Positions 42,787-51,203 of a stretch of 64,000 bases of DNA are shown here, piece after piece. Source of the stretch: DASUGC01 sp035606665 (GTDB lineage Bacteria; Acidobacteriota; Vicinamibacteria; Vicinamibacterales; SCN-69-37). Position numbers and translations under genes: made by a program. Below the pieces are notes generated by a model, which ran no database searches, was not told the origin of the DNA, and saw nothing but the letters and a program-made list of their open reading frames with translations. The stretch covers positions 62,001-126,000 of the forward strand of contig DATNEY010000034.1 of assembly GCA_035606665.1 (NCBI GenBank), read 5' to 3'. Position 1 is the stretch's first letter; each line of letters begins with the position of its first letter.

Positions 42787-44025
42787 CTATTCATATCTCT
42801 TCATCAGCAACGTCCCGTTCGTCCCGCCGAACCCGAACGAGTTCGAGAGCGCGCACTCGATCGCCATGGGACGCTTCGCGTTCGCGGCGTAGTCGAGATC
42901 GCAGGCCGGATCGGGCGCGTCGAGATTCATGGTCGGCGGCGCCACTTGGTGACGGATGGCGAGCGCCGTGATGCCGGCCTCGAGACCGCCGGCGGCGCCG
43001 AGCAGATGCCCGGTCATCGACTTCGTCGACGACATCACGAGCTTGCCGGCGTGGTCGCCGAACGTCGTCTTCACGGCAAGCGTCTCGGTCGGGTCATTGA
43101 TGGGCGTCGATGTTCCGTGCGCGTTGATGTAGTGCACCTGATCGGGCCGCACACCGCCCTTGCGGAGCGCCATGCGCATCGAGCGGACGGCGCCGTTCGC
43201 GTCCTCGGGCTGCGAGGTCAGATGAAAGGCGTCTCCAGACAGGCCGTAGCCTGCGATCTCGGCGTAGATCGTGGCGCCGCGCGCCTTGGCGAACTCGAGC
43301 TCCTCGAGCACCAGGATGCCGGCGCCCTCGCCGCAGACGAAGCCGTCGCGGTCCTTGTCGAACGGCCGGCTCGCCCGCTGGGGCTCGTCGTTCCGTGTGG
43401 ACAACGCGCGCATGGCGGCGAAGCCGCCGATGCCCATCGGCGTGATCGACGCCTCGGATCCGCCTGCAATCATCACGTCGGCATCGTCGCGCTTGATGAT
43501 CTCGTAGGCCTCGCCGACCGAGTGCGCGGACGCCGTGCAGGCGGTGCACGTCGCGAGATTAGGACCGCGCGCGCCGAAACGGATCGAGACCTGGCCGGCC
43601 GCCAGGTTGATGATCGTCGCTGGTATGAAGAACGGAGAGATGCGGCGCGGCCCGCTCTTGAGGAATTCCTCGTGCTCGCGCTCGATCGTGGAGAACCCGC
43701 CGATGCCGGACGCGATGAACACTCCGACGCGATCCGAGAACTCCGGCGCGACCTCGAGCCCGGAATCGTCCATGGCCATCTGGGAGGCGGCGATCGCGTA
43801 CTGGATGAAGGCGTCCATCTTCTTGACGTCCTTCTTGTCGACCCAGTTGAGGGGGTCGAACCCGCGCACTTCACCGGCGATCCGCGCCGCGAAACCCGAG
43901 GCGTCGAAGTGCGTAATCGGCCCGATGCCGCTCTTCCCCGCCAGCAATCCGTTCCAGGTCTCGCCCGTGCTCAACCCCACCGACGACAGCAGACCGACGC
44001 CGGTGATGACTACTCGCCTGGCCAA
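42787..44025 (-). CDS. fabF: 3-oxoacyl-ACP synthase II (FabF)
   Basis: 412 residues. The start is TTG at 44025, supported by GGAGG six bases upstream. The Cys-His-His triad is visible: nucleophile in TACTASAH near 163, NAHGTSTPINDPTET near 300 and KSMTGHLLGAAGGLEA near 338. The terminal SFGFGGTNGTLLMKR is typical. FabF elongates acyl-ACP chains. It is last in the yceD-rpmF-plsX-fabG-acpP-fabF operon, 10 bases after acpP. Confidence 0.96.
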   Translation of the reverse strand: MARRVVITGVGLLSSVGLSTGETWNGLLAGKSGIGPITHFDASGFAARIAGEVRGFDPLNWVDKKDVKKMDAFIQYAIAASQMAMDDSGLEVAPEFSDRVGVFIASGIGGFSTIEREHEEFLKSGPRRISPFFIPATIINLAAGQVSIRFGARGPNLATCTACTASAHSVGEAYEIIKRDDADVMIAGGSEASITPMGIGGFAAMRALSTRNDEPQRASRPFDKDRDGFVCGEGAGILVLEELEFAKARGATIYAEIAGYGLSGDAFHLTSQPEDANGAVRSMRMALRKGGVRPDQVHYINAHGTSTPINDPTETLAVKTTFGDHAGKLVMSSTKSMTGHLLGAAGGLEAGITALAIRHQVAPPTMNLDAPDPACDLDYAANAKRPMAIECALSNSFGFGGTNGTLLMKRYE

Positions 44026-44035
44026 ACGTCCTCCA

Positions 44036-44275
44036 CTACTTCTTCTTGGCGTGGGCCTCGATGTACTCGATGGCCTCCTTCACGCGAGTGATCTTCTCGG
44101 CGTCCTCGTCGGGGATCTCGATGCTGAACTCCTCTTCGAAGGCCATGACGAGTTCGACCGTGTCGAGCGAGTCCGCGCCGAGGTCGTCGACGAACGAGGC
44201 ATCCGGCGTCACTTCGTCTTCATCGACTCCGAGCTGCTCAACAATGATTTTCTTGACCTGGTCCGCAACCGCCAT
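44036..44275 (-). CDS. acpP: acyl carrier protein
   Basis: 79 residues, acidic. The phosphopantetheine site is Ser36 in GADSLDTVELVMAFEEEF, followed by IPDEDAEKITRVKEAIEYI, nearly the classical AcpP sequence. It carries growing acyl chains for fatty acid and lipid A synthesis. It lies between fabG and fabF as in many bacteria. A heptamer repeat separates it from fabG. Confidence 0.97.
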   Translation of the reverse strand: MAVADQVKKIIVEQLGVDEDEVTPDASFVDDLGADSLDTVELVMAFEEEFSIEIPDEDAEKITRVKEAIEYIEAHAKKK

Positions 44276-44298
44276 TCGAGCCTCCTGATTAGCTCACT

Positions 44299-44330
44299 TT
44301 CGAACTTCAGACTTTGAACTTCGAACTTCC
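44299..44330. repeat. heptamer words between fabG and acpP
   Basis: TTCGAAC, TTCAGAC, TTTGAAC and TTCGAAC run consecutively from 44299 to 44326, followed by TTCC. The complement words (AAGTTCG) occur inside lhr. Confidence 0.75.
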
Positions 44331-45071
44331 CTAAAGGTACATCCCGCCGTTGACGGCGAGTACGTGCCCCGTAATATACGATGCTTCATCGGACGCAAGG
44401 AACACCACGGCGTTTGCCACGTCCGCCGGTGTACCCAGCCGCTTCAGTGGAATCCGCGACGCCCACTCCTCGTGGGCGCCCTCTGAAATGGCCCGCGTCA
44501 TGTCCGTGTCTATTAGGCCCGGCGCCACGGCGTTCACCGTGACGTTCCGCGAGGCCACCTCGAGCGCAACGGCCTTGGTGAACCCGATGAGTCCGGCCTT
44601 CGACGCCGCATAGTTCGCCTGGCCCGCGTTCCCGGATTGCCCGACCACCGACGTGATGTTGATGATGCGACCGGACCGCTGCTTGATCATGGGCTTCAGA
44701 ACGGCCTGCACACAGGCGAACGCCGCGGACAAGTTCGTCTGCAGAACCGCGTCCCAGTCCTCGCGCTTCATCCGGAGCATCAGCGTGTCGCGCGTGATGC
44801 CGGCATTGTTGACCAGGATGTCGATTCGCCCATGACGTCCCAGAACGCCGGCCACCGTCGACTCAATTGCAGCCTGATCGGTGACATCGAGTGACGCCAG
44901 CTCGGCCTGGCCGCCGGCCGCCTTGATGGCGTCCACGGTGTCGCGGGCATTCTCGCCGCGCGCGGCCGCGACGACCGTCGCTCCGGCCGCGGCGAGCCCA
45001 TCGGCGATGGCTTTGCCAATGCCCCGCGACGCTCCCGTGACCAGGGCCACACGGCCCGAAAACTGCGACAT
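44331..45071 (-). CDS. fabG: 3-oxoacyl-ACP reductase FabG
   Basis: 246 residues from ATG at 45071; a TTG six bases upstream is less likely. Short-chain dehydrogenase: VALVTGASRGIGKAIA cofactor loop, VNNAGITRD, catalytic Ser in INITSVVGQSG and the YAASK motif (Tyr and Lys). The tail DEASYITGHVLAVNGGMYL is typical of FabG. It reduces 3-oxoacyl-ACP with NADPH. Between plsX and acpP. Confidence 0.96.
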   Translation of the reverse strand: MSQFSGRVALVTGASRGIGKAIADGLAAAGATVVAAARGENARDTVDAIKAAGGQAELASLDVTDQAAIESTVAGVLGRHGRIDILVNNAGITRDTLMLRMKREDWDAVLQTNLSAAFACVQAVLKPMIKQRSGRIINITSVVGQSGNAGQANYAASKAGLIGFTKAVALEVASRNVTVNAVAPGLIDTDMTRAISEGAHEEWASRIPLKRLGTPADVANAVVFLASDEASYITGHVLAVNGGMYL

Positions 45072-45082
45072 AGACAACCTGT

Positions 45083-46093
45083 CTACTTCAGCACACTTCC
45101 GAGTGCATCGCCAAGCTGACGGACGATGCCCTGCTCGGCAAGACGGGCCGCCATGCGGATCCCGTTCTCAATCGCCTGCGGCGTCGAACGGCCGTGCCCG
45201 ACGACCGCGACACCATCGAGGCCCACCAGCAGCGCGCCTCCGGACTCTGCGTAGTCCACGCGCTGCTTGAATCTCAGAAAGGCGCCTCTCGTGAGCAGGC
45301 CGCCGATCTGCGACACGATCTGCGAGCCCATCTCCTCACGCAGCATTTCCTGCGCCGCCTCGACGATGCCCTCGCCCACCTTGAGGGCGATATTGCCGGT
45401 GAAGCCATCACAGACGATCACGTCCGCGCGCCCGCTGAAGAACTCGCGAGCCTCCAGGTTGCCGAGGAAGTCCACCGGCGCGCGCTCCAGGAGCGCGTGC
45501 GCCTCCCTCACGAGATCCGTCCCCTTGCCGGCTTCTTCGCCGATCGAGAGCAGACCCACCTTCGGATGCTCGACGTGGAGGAGGATTCGCGCGTACGCCG
45601 CGCCCAGGATGCCGAACTGACAGAGGTGCTCGGGCCGGCAATCGAGGTTCGCGCCCGCGTCGAGCAGCACGGCCGCACCAGTCCGCGTCGGAACGGTGAC
45701 CGCGAGCGCCGGGCGATCCACGCCTGCCAGGACGCCGAGCGCCGCCCGCGATGAAAGATAGGCCGCGCCGGTGTGGCCGGCGCTGAACATGGCGTCGGCC
45801 TCGCCGCGGGCCACGAGCCCCGCCGCGACGCGCACCGACGACCCGGGCTTGCGCCAATGCGCTGCGATGGGCTTTTCGTCCATCGCCACCGCATCCGGCG
45901 CATCCACGATCGTGAGCGCCGCGCCATCGGCACCGCCGAGTTCCTCGACCAGGCGGTCAAGGACCGCGGCCGGCCCAGTCAATTTGATCGAAACGCCCCG
46001 CCGCGACGCCTGTACCGCGCCGGCCACCACCGCGCCAGGCGCGTGGTCGCCGCCCATCGCGTCAACGGCGACAGTTATGGGCATCAAAGACAT
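45083..46093 (-). CDS. plsX: phosphate acyltransferase PlsX
   Basis: 336 residues from ATG at 46093, or 333 from ATG at 46084 (PITVAVDAMGGDHAPGAVVAGA). PlsX converts acyl-ACP to acyl-phosphate at the start of phospholipid synthesis. Other marks are KPGSSVRVAAGLVARGEADAMFSAGHTGA, LDAGANLDCRPEHLCQF and VCDGFTGNIALKVGEG. It follows yceD-rpmF, the usual order. Confidence 0.96.
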   Translation of the reverse strand: MSLMPITVAVDAMGGDHAPGAVVAGAVQASRRGVSIKLTGPAAVLDRLVEELGGADGAALTIVDAPDAVAMDEKPIAAHWRKPGSSVRVAAGLVARGEADAMFSAGHTGAAYLSSRAALGVLAGVDRPALAVTVPTRTGAAVLLDAGANLDCRPEHLCQFGILGAAYARILLHVEHPKVGLLSIGEEAGKGTDLVREAHALLERAPVDFLGNLEAREFFSGRADVIVCDGFTGNIALKVGEGIVEAAQEMLREEMGSQIVSQIGGLLTRGAFLRFKQRVDYAESGGALLVGLDGVAVVGHGRSTPQAIENGIRMAARLAEQGIVRQLGDALGSVLK

Positions 46094-46105
46094 CTACCAT
46101 TGAGA

Positions 46106-46159
46106 CATTTGGACATGTGGACATCTGACGGCAATGTCCTCATGGCAAATGTCCAAATG
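46106..46159. repeat. inverted repeat between rpmF and plsX
   Basis: CATTTGGACAT at 46106-46116 and its exact complement at 46149-46159 flank a 32-base loop. Direct words GGACATT, GGACATG and GGACATC recur inside. It lies in the gap between rpmF and plsX of one operon, so it could modulate their relative expression. Confidence 0.7.
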
Positions 46160-46173
46160 ACAAATGACGAGCG

Positions 46174-46356
46174 TCAGTCTTCCTTGACTGCCCTGACCTG
46201 ACGGCCTTTGTAGTAGCCGCAGTTCGGGCAGACCACGTGCGGCGGCTTCGGCTCGCGGCACTGCGGGCACGCGCCAGTGGCGATCGGCTTCAGCGCATCG
46301 TGCGTCCGGCGCTTGGCCGTCCGCGTCTTCGAGTGTCGTCTCTTGGGATTGGGCAT
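46174..46356 (-). CDS. rpmF: 50S ribosomal protein L32
   Basis: 60 residues. PNPKRRHSKTRTAKRRTHDAL is followed by a four-Cys zinc ribbon (CPQC, CPNC) and GYYKGRQV. Zinc-binding C+ form. It lies between yceD and plsX, the standard arrangement linking ribosome and lipid genes. Confidence 0.97.
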   Translation of the reverse strand: MPNPKRRHSKTRTAKRRTHDALKPIATGACPQCREPKPPHVVCPNCGYYKGRQVRAVKED

Positions 46357-46371
46357 CGTTCAACCTACGTC

Positions 46372-46392
46372 AACTTCGAACTTTGAACTTAC
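46372..46392. repeat. heptamer words between yceD and rpmF
   Basis: Three words AACTTCG, AACTTTG and AACTTAC run to 46392, and the last overlaps the yceD stop codon at 46389-46391. Confidence 0.7.
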
Positions 46393-46904
46393 TTGATCAG
46401 CTTCTTCAGTACCGCGAGCCTGGGATCCACCCACTCTTCCTTGCACTCGCACGTCTCGCGATTCCGATTAATCCCGCACACCGGACAGAGTCCCTTGCAG
46501 TCCGGCCGGCACAGCGGCTTCATCGGCAGGGCGAGCAGGAACTGCTCGCGCATCACTTCACCAAGGTCGATCACATCGTCCTTGTAGAAAGTGACGCCCA
46601 CGTCGGAGTCCTGCACCTCGCGCTCGTCCGCCGGCCCGTCGTCGGTCTGCGGCAGAAACAGCAGATCGAACCCGGCATCGACGGGGATCGCAAATGGCTC
46701 CAGGCACCGGCCGCAAGCCATTTCCAGGCTCGTCGCGACCCGGCCCACGAGCCGGACCTTCTGGGCGTCCTTCCTGACCTCGGCGGCCAGCACCACGGGT
46801 GCGGCCACACGAAAATCCTCCCCGGTCAGGTCAAAGTGCGACGGCTCAAACGTCCGCGAAACCTGATCGACCCAGCCGCGGAACCCTCGTAGATCGAGCA
46901 ACAT
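46389..46904 (-). CDS. yceD: YceD/DUF177-family protein
   Basis: 171 residues. The DUF177 pattern has VGRVATSLEMACGRCLEPFAIPVDAGFDLLFLP, FYKDDVIDLGEVMREQFLLALPMKPLC, and Cys-rich CRPDCKGLCPVCGINRNRETCEC. Members precede rpmF in most bacteria and are linked to 23S rRNA accumulation. The Cys residues probably bind zinc. First gene of the lipid operon. Confidence 0.9.
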   Translation of the reverse strand: MLLDLRGFRGWVDQVSRTFEPSHFDLTGEDFRVAAPVVLAAEVRKDAQKVRLVGRVATSLEMACGRCLEPFAIPVDAGFDLLFLPQTDDGPADEREVQDSDVGVTFYKDDVIDLGEVMREQFLLALPMKPLCRPDCKGLCPVCGINRNRETCECKEEWVDPRLAVLKKLIK

Positions 46905-46968
46905 GGGAGTCTTCAGCCGGGCATTTCCCGCCCGCCCGAAACAACGATCCTAGCACGCAGCGCGGGGA

Positions 46969-48009
46969 CTAAGTCACGCTCCAGGATCTGGGCACGAACA
47001 GCTCTTCAAAGAGAGCCACCGCATAGCGATCGGTCATTCCGGCCACGAAATCGCGCACGGCCGCGTCGAGGCCCTCCCGTTCGACCGTGACGGAGTCCAC
47101 GTACGGCTCGGGGCGGGCCTGGAGCTTCTCCCACAGGCCCCCCAGGATGCCGGAGGCCTTCTCGAACTCGGCGGTCGCCCTGGGGTTTTCGTAGACGGCG
47201 TCGAAGAGGAAGGTGCGTAGCGCCAGCGTTGCGTTCAGGATGGGGTCGCTCATCCGAATCTCCGACAGCCCGCCCTCGAGGGTCCGGGTTACGACGTCGG
47301 TCACCATCGTGTTGATCCGCTGTGACGACGTGGTACCGAGGACGGCGACGGCATCCGCCGGCAGTTCCCCATCTTTCAGAATGCCCGCCCGCACGGCGTC
47401 GTCGATGTCGTGATTGACGTAAGCGCAGATGTCGGCGACGCGCGCGATCTGCCCTTCGACCGTGCTCGAGCGATGCTCGGGTGGCGCGCCCACGGGCAAG
47501 CCGTGCTTGCCCTTGGAGTGGCGCGCGATGCCGTCGCGGACTTCCCACGTGAGGTTGAGCCCCTGCCGCCCGTTCTCGAGCACATCGACAATCCGGAGGC
47601 TCTGCTCGTAATGGCTGAAACCGCCCGGCACGAGCTTGTCGATGACGCGCTCACCAGCGTGCCCGAACGGCGGATGACCCAGGTCATGCCCCAACGCAAT
47701 CGCTTCGGTCAGCTCCTCGTGGAGGCGGAGCACTTTCGCGATGCTTCGCGCGATTTGCGACACCTCGAGGGTGTGCGTCAGTCGCGTGCGGTAGTGGTCG
47801 CCGGTCGGCGCGAAGAACACCTGCGTCTTGTGCTTGAGCCGACGAAACGCCTTTGAGTGAATGACACGGTCGCGGTCGCGCTGGAAAACTGGACGGATGG
47901 GATCCTGCGGCTCGGGATTCAGACGCCCGCGGCTCTCCGCGCTCTTGGCGGCCTGCGGCGCCAGAAAATCGAACTCGCGTGCCTCGAGCTGTTCGCGGAT
48001 GGATGACAT
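46969..48009 (-). CDS. dgt: dGTP triphosphohydrolase-like HD protein
   Basis: 346 residues. The HD-domain metal ligands lie in YRTRLTHTLEVSQIARSIAK and HDLGHPPFGHAGE, with KAFRRLKHKTQVFFAPTGDHYRTRLTHT as the family signature. It hydrolyses dGTP (or other dNTPs) to nucleoside and triphosphate. Length fits the short dGTPase-like type. It is 23 bases after deoB on the same strand, so two nucleotide-salvage genes are together. Confidence 0.93.
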   Translation of the reverse strand: MSSIREQLEAREFDFLAPQAAKSAESRGRLNPEPQDPIRPVFQRDRDRVIHSKAFRRLKHKTQVFFAPTGDHYRTRLTHTLEVSQIARSIAKVLRLHEELTEAIALGHDLGHPPFGHAGERVIDKLVPGGFSHYEQSLRIVDVLENGRQGLNLTWEVRDGIARHSKGKHGLPVGAPPEHRSSTVEGQIARVADICAYVNHDIDDAVRAGILKDGELPADAVAVLGTTSSQRINTMVTDVVTRTLEGGLSEIRMSDPILNATLALRTFLFDAVYENPRATAEFEKASGILGGLWEKLQARPEPYVDSVTVEREGLDAAVRDFVAGMTDRYAVALFEELFVPRSWSVT

Positions 48010-48032
48010 CAGAGGAATGTGAGACGCAGAGT

Positions 48033-49214
48033 CTATCGCACCACGTCCGAGAGAAAGCTCGTGCCGTGCGCCAACGGCGGCAGGCCGAAAGCCTCGCCGA
48101 TCGTGCGGCCGAGATCGGCAAATGTCGAGCGCGTACCGATGTTCGCATCCGGCCGGACGGCCTCGCCGAAGATCAACACCGGAACGTGCTCTCTCGAGTG
48201 ATCCGTTGACGGCGTCGTCGGGTCATTCCCGTGGTCGGCGGTGACGATGAGGAGATCCGCCGGCCCGAGGCGCGGCAGAAAGCCCGCGAGGCGAGCATCG
48301 AAACGCTCGAGATTGGCCGCGTATCCACGCACGTCATTTCGGTGGCCGTACTGCGTATCGAAGTCCACGAGGTTGATCGCCAGCAGACCCCGGGGCGTCG
48401 TGCCGAGTTCCGATTCGAGGACGGTCATGCCGTGATCGTCCGAGGTTGTGTGGATCGCGCGGGTGAGCCCGCGGCCCGCGAAGAGGTCTTCTATCTTGCC
48501 GATACCGACGACCGCGTGTCCGGCCGCTTTCATCTGGTCCATGACCGTTGTCTGAAACGGTTCGAGCGCAAAGTCCCGGCGATTCGATGTGCGCGTGAAG
48601 TGCCCTGGCTCGCCGACGAAGGGGCGGGCAATCACCCGGCCGACACCCATGCCACGACCGACGAGATCGAAGGCGACGCCGCAGATGCGGTACAGCTCGT
48701 CGACGGGAATCACCGACTCATGAGCGGCGATCTGAAACACGGAGTCCGCGGACGTGTAGACAATCGGCTGTCCCGTGCGCACGTGCTCGGGACCAAGGGC
48801 GTCGATGATCGTGGTTCCGGACGCGACGGTGTTGCCCAGGCTGCTCCGGCCGATGCGCGCTTCGAATTCGCGGATGACGTCCGCCGGAAACCCCTTCGGG
48901 AACGTCGGAAACGGCCGCTCCAGGACGATGCCCATCATTTCCCAGTGGCCGGTGACGGAGTCCTTGCCAGCCGATGACTCGGCCATGCGTCCGAAGGCGC
49001 CACGGGGAGGCACGCGGTCGCCGCCAATGGCCGCGACTTCGGACAGACCGAGCGATCTCAATGTCGGGACGCGGAGGCCCACCTCGCGCGCGATGTTGCC
49101 CAGCGTGTCGCTGCCTTCGTCACCGTAGACGGAGGCGTCAGGCAGTTCCCCACAACCCACGGAGTCCATGACGATCAGGACGACGCGATCAATGCGAGAG
49201 GAAGGCTTCGACAA
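48033..49214 (-). CDS. deoB: phosphopentomutase DeoB
   Basis: 393 residues if started at TTG 49214, which overlaps miaA by 26 bases; no better start exists before the conserved RVVLIVMDSVGCGELPDA. Alkaline-phosphatase-like metalloenzyme with metal ligands in MDSVG, GHWEMMG and TADHGNDPTTPSTDHSREHVPVL. It interconverts ribose-1- and ribose-5-phosphate, including deoxy forms, feeding nucleoside salvage. Between miaA and dgt. Confidence 0.93.
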   Translation of the reverse strand: MSKPSSRIDRVVLIVMDSVGCGELPDASVYGDEGSDTLGNIAREVGLRVPTLRSLGLSEVAAIGGDRVPPRGAFGRMAESSAGKDSVTGHWEMMGIVLERPFPTFPKGFPADVIREFEARIGRSSLGNTVASGTTIIDALGPEHVRTGQPIVYTSADSVFQIAAHESVIPVDELYRICGVAFDLVGRGMGVGRVIARPFVGEPGHFTRTSNRRDFALEPFQTTVMDQMKAAGHAVVGIGKIEDLFAGRGLTRAIHTTSDDHGMTVLESELGTTPRGLLAINLVDFDTQYGHRNDVRGYAANLERFDARLAGFLPRLGPADLLIVTADHGNDPTTPSTDHSREHVPVLIFGEAVRPDANIGTRSTFADLGRTIGEAFGLPPLAHGTSFLSDVVR

Positions 49215-50115
49215 GGGCGCTGGCTGCTCCGATGGCCGCCGGCGACTCGCCGGGACCGTCGAGCCATCGTACGTCAGGTTCCTTGCGGAACCATATCAAC
49301 TGGCGGCGGGCGTATCGCATGTTCTCGCGGACGATGAGTTCGCGCGTCGCGCTTTCGTCGCGGACGCCGTCGAGCATTTCAATCACCTGCCTGTAGACCA
49401 GGCCCGTGAAGGCGTGCGCGTTCTTCGGAACGCCGGCTGCCAGCCGTTCGCGGACCTCGGCGACCACACCCCGCGCGAATTGCTGGTCCACCCGGCGTGC
49501 GACACGGGGCCACAGGGCCTCCCTCGGCATGTTGACGCCGATGGTCAGCATCTTGAAGTCAGCAATCGGTGACGCCGTGTGCTCGAAGTGCGACGTCAAT
49601 GGCCGGCCGGTGAGAAGGTACACCTCGAGGGCGCGCACAAGCCGCTTCAGATCGCGCGGCTGAATGCGAAGGCCGGAATCCGGATCGACCCGTACGAGCC
49701 AGCGATGGAGGAACTCTACGCCGCGGCGCGACGCCACGCGTTCGAGCCGGGATCGCAGCGCTTCGTCGCGCGCCGGTCCGGGGAACAGTCCCCTGACAAG
49801 GGCGCGGTAGTAGAAGCCGGTGCCGCCGGCGAGCACGGGCAGCCTGCCACCGGATGCGTGCTCGCGCATGATGCGCGACGCGTCCTGCGCGTACCTGGCC
49901 GCGGAGTACGCCTCCGCGGGCTCGGCGATGTCGACCATGAAGTGCGGAACGCCGCGTTGCTCTTCGAGCGGCACCTTGTCGGTGCCGATGTCGATGCCAC
50001 GGTAGACCGCCGTGGAATCGCAGGCAACAATCACGCCGCCGAAGTGCTCGGCCAGCGCCAGCGCAAGCGCGCTCTTGCCGGTGGCCGTCGGGCCAACGAC
50101 CGCGACGGCCCGCAT
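49189..50115 (-). CDS. miaA: tRNA dimethylallyltransferase MiaA
   Basis: 308 residues. P-loop GPTATGKSALALALA near residue 8, DSTAVYRGIDIGTDK near 34, GGTGFYYRALVRGLF and the C-terminal RENMRYARRQLIWFRKEPDV. It adds a dimethylallyl group to A37 of tRNAs reading U-starting codons. It lies five bases after the TonB-like stop and overlaps deoB. Confidence 0.95.
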   Translation of the reverse strand: MRAVAVVGPTATGKSALALALAEHFGGVIVACDSTAVYRGIDIGTDKVPLEEQRGVPHFMVDIAEPAEAYSAARYAQDASRIMREHASGGRLPVLAGGTGFYYRALVRGLFPGPARDEALRSRLERVASRRGVEFLHRWLVRVDPDSGLRIQPRDLKRLVRALEVYLLTGRPLTSHFEHTASPIADFKMLTIGVNMPREALWPRVARRVDQQFARGVVAEVRERLAAGVPKNAHAFTGLVYRQVIEMLDGVRDESATRELIVRENMRYARRQLIWFRKEPDVRWLDGPGESPAAIGAASALVEAFLSH

Positions 50116-50120
50116 CGCGG

Positions 50121-51056
50121 TCAGGGGCGGCCCGGCCGCGCCGGACCAATATCACTGTCGCCAGGCGCGCCGAGGGGCGCGCGCACGTCGTAGTAGAACG
50201 TCACGGTGAAGAACGCGCGGTCGTCCGGGTACTCCGCAGGAAGTGGCAGAACGGGGCTGGAATTCTTGAGCGCGTTGAAGGCGGCATTGTCGTAGGAAGG
50301 GAACGGACTCCGCGACACGATCTTGAGATCGGTAATCGTGCCGTTCCTGAGCACGTAGAACTGGATCACGACGCGCCCGGACTGGAACATCGCCGCGGGC
50401 ACGTTCCAGTTGCGCTTGACCGTCTGCACGAACCGACGCAGCCAGGGGCCGAAATCGACGCCCTTGGAATCGAACTGGATGTCCGGCAACCGCTCCGCCT
50501 GCCCGCCCTGCTGGTTGTCGAAGTTTCCGTCTTGAAGATACTGCCCGAGGTTCTTGAGCGCGTTGGCCAGCCCCCCGCCGGCGGGCGGCGCCTGCGCCGC
50601 TGGCGAAGGCGGCGCGGGTTTCAATCCAAGATCGGCAGGCGTGGCGGCAGTTGACGGGTTCGGCTGCGCCGTGCCGTTCTCCGGCCCTTTCGGCTTCTCG
50701 TCGCGGCTGGCCACAACCCGCTCGGACGTATCACCGACCGAGAAGGGTTTTGTGTTCGTCGCGGTGGGCGGGGTCTCGGGTGACGCGGCGCGGCGATCGC
50801 GGTCCGATTGCTCGGGCTGGGCCCTTGGCGGCGCGTTCCGTTCGAACCTCGGCGTGATTTGCACGTACTGCACCGATTCGTGCGGGGAGGCAGGTGGCAC
50901 GACCACGGGATCCGCCGGCAAATACTCAGGCGCCACGAGGTATGCGATCACCATCAGCGCATGGATCAGCAGCGACACGAGGACGCCCTCGCGCAGCGAT
51001 ATCGCCTGCGGCACGCGCGGCGTATCCGGCCGATAGTCTTCGAGATCCAGGTACAT
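50121..51056 (-). CDS. TonB-family energy transducer
   Basis: 311 residues from ATG at 51056 (YLDLEDYRPDTP); upstream in-frame codons cross repeat sequence. One membrane helix (about 24-44, VLVSLLIHALMVIAYLVA), a long Pro/Ala/Thr-rich periplasmic span, and a C-terminal TonB domain (FVQTVKRNWNVPAAMFQSGRVVIQFYVLRNGTITDLKIVSRS). It probably couples proton-motive force to outer-membrane receptors; the nearest ExbD is the orphan at 40 kb. Upstream of miaA. Confidence 0.87.
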   Translation of the reverse strand: MYLDLEDYRPDTPRVPQAISLREGVLVSLLIHALMVIAYLVAPEYLPADPVVVPPASPHESVQYVQITPRFERNAPPRAQPEQSDRDRRAASPETPPTATNTKPFSVGDTSERVVASRDEKPKGPENGTAQPNPSTAATPADLGLKPAPPSPAAQAPPAGGGLANALKNLGQYLQDGNFDNQQGGQAERLPDIQFDSKGVDFGPWLRRFVQTVKRNWNVPAAMFQSGRVVIQFYVLRNGTITDLKIVSRSPFPSYDNAAFNALKNSSPVLPLPAEYPDDRAFFTVTFYYDVRAPLGAPGDSDIGPARPGRP

Positions 51057-51125
51057 GAAGCTGCGCTCTGAAAAGTATATCGGTCGCGCGGTGCGGCCGG
51101 CCCTGACCACCTCCGCCAAGGCTAT

Positions 51126-51203
51126 GGTGGTCCGCCGAAGCTTTACGCGAAGGCGGAAGGGCCGGCCTACATGTGTGTAGGCCGCGGCTTCAGTCCCGGC
51201 GGT
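51126..51203. repeat. REP-like palindrome pair spanning the ubiE stop
   Basis: The segment has TCCGCCGAAGC...GCGAAGGCGGA at about 51131-51157. CGGCCTACA-TGTG-TGTAGGCCG then leads into the CTGAAG-type palindrome GCGGCTTCAGTCCCGGC. It covers the last codons of ubiE and the gap before the TonB-like gene, encoding GLKPRPTHM at the UbiE C-terminus. Confidence 0.75.
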
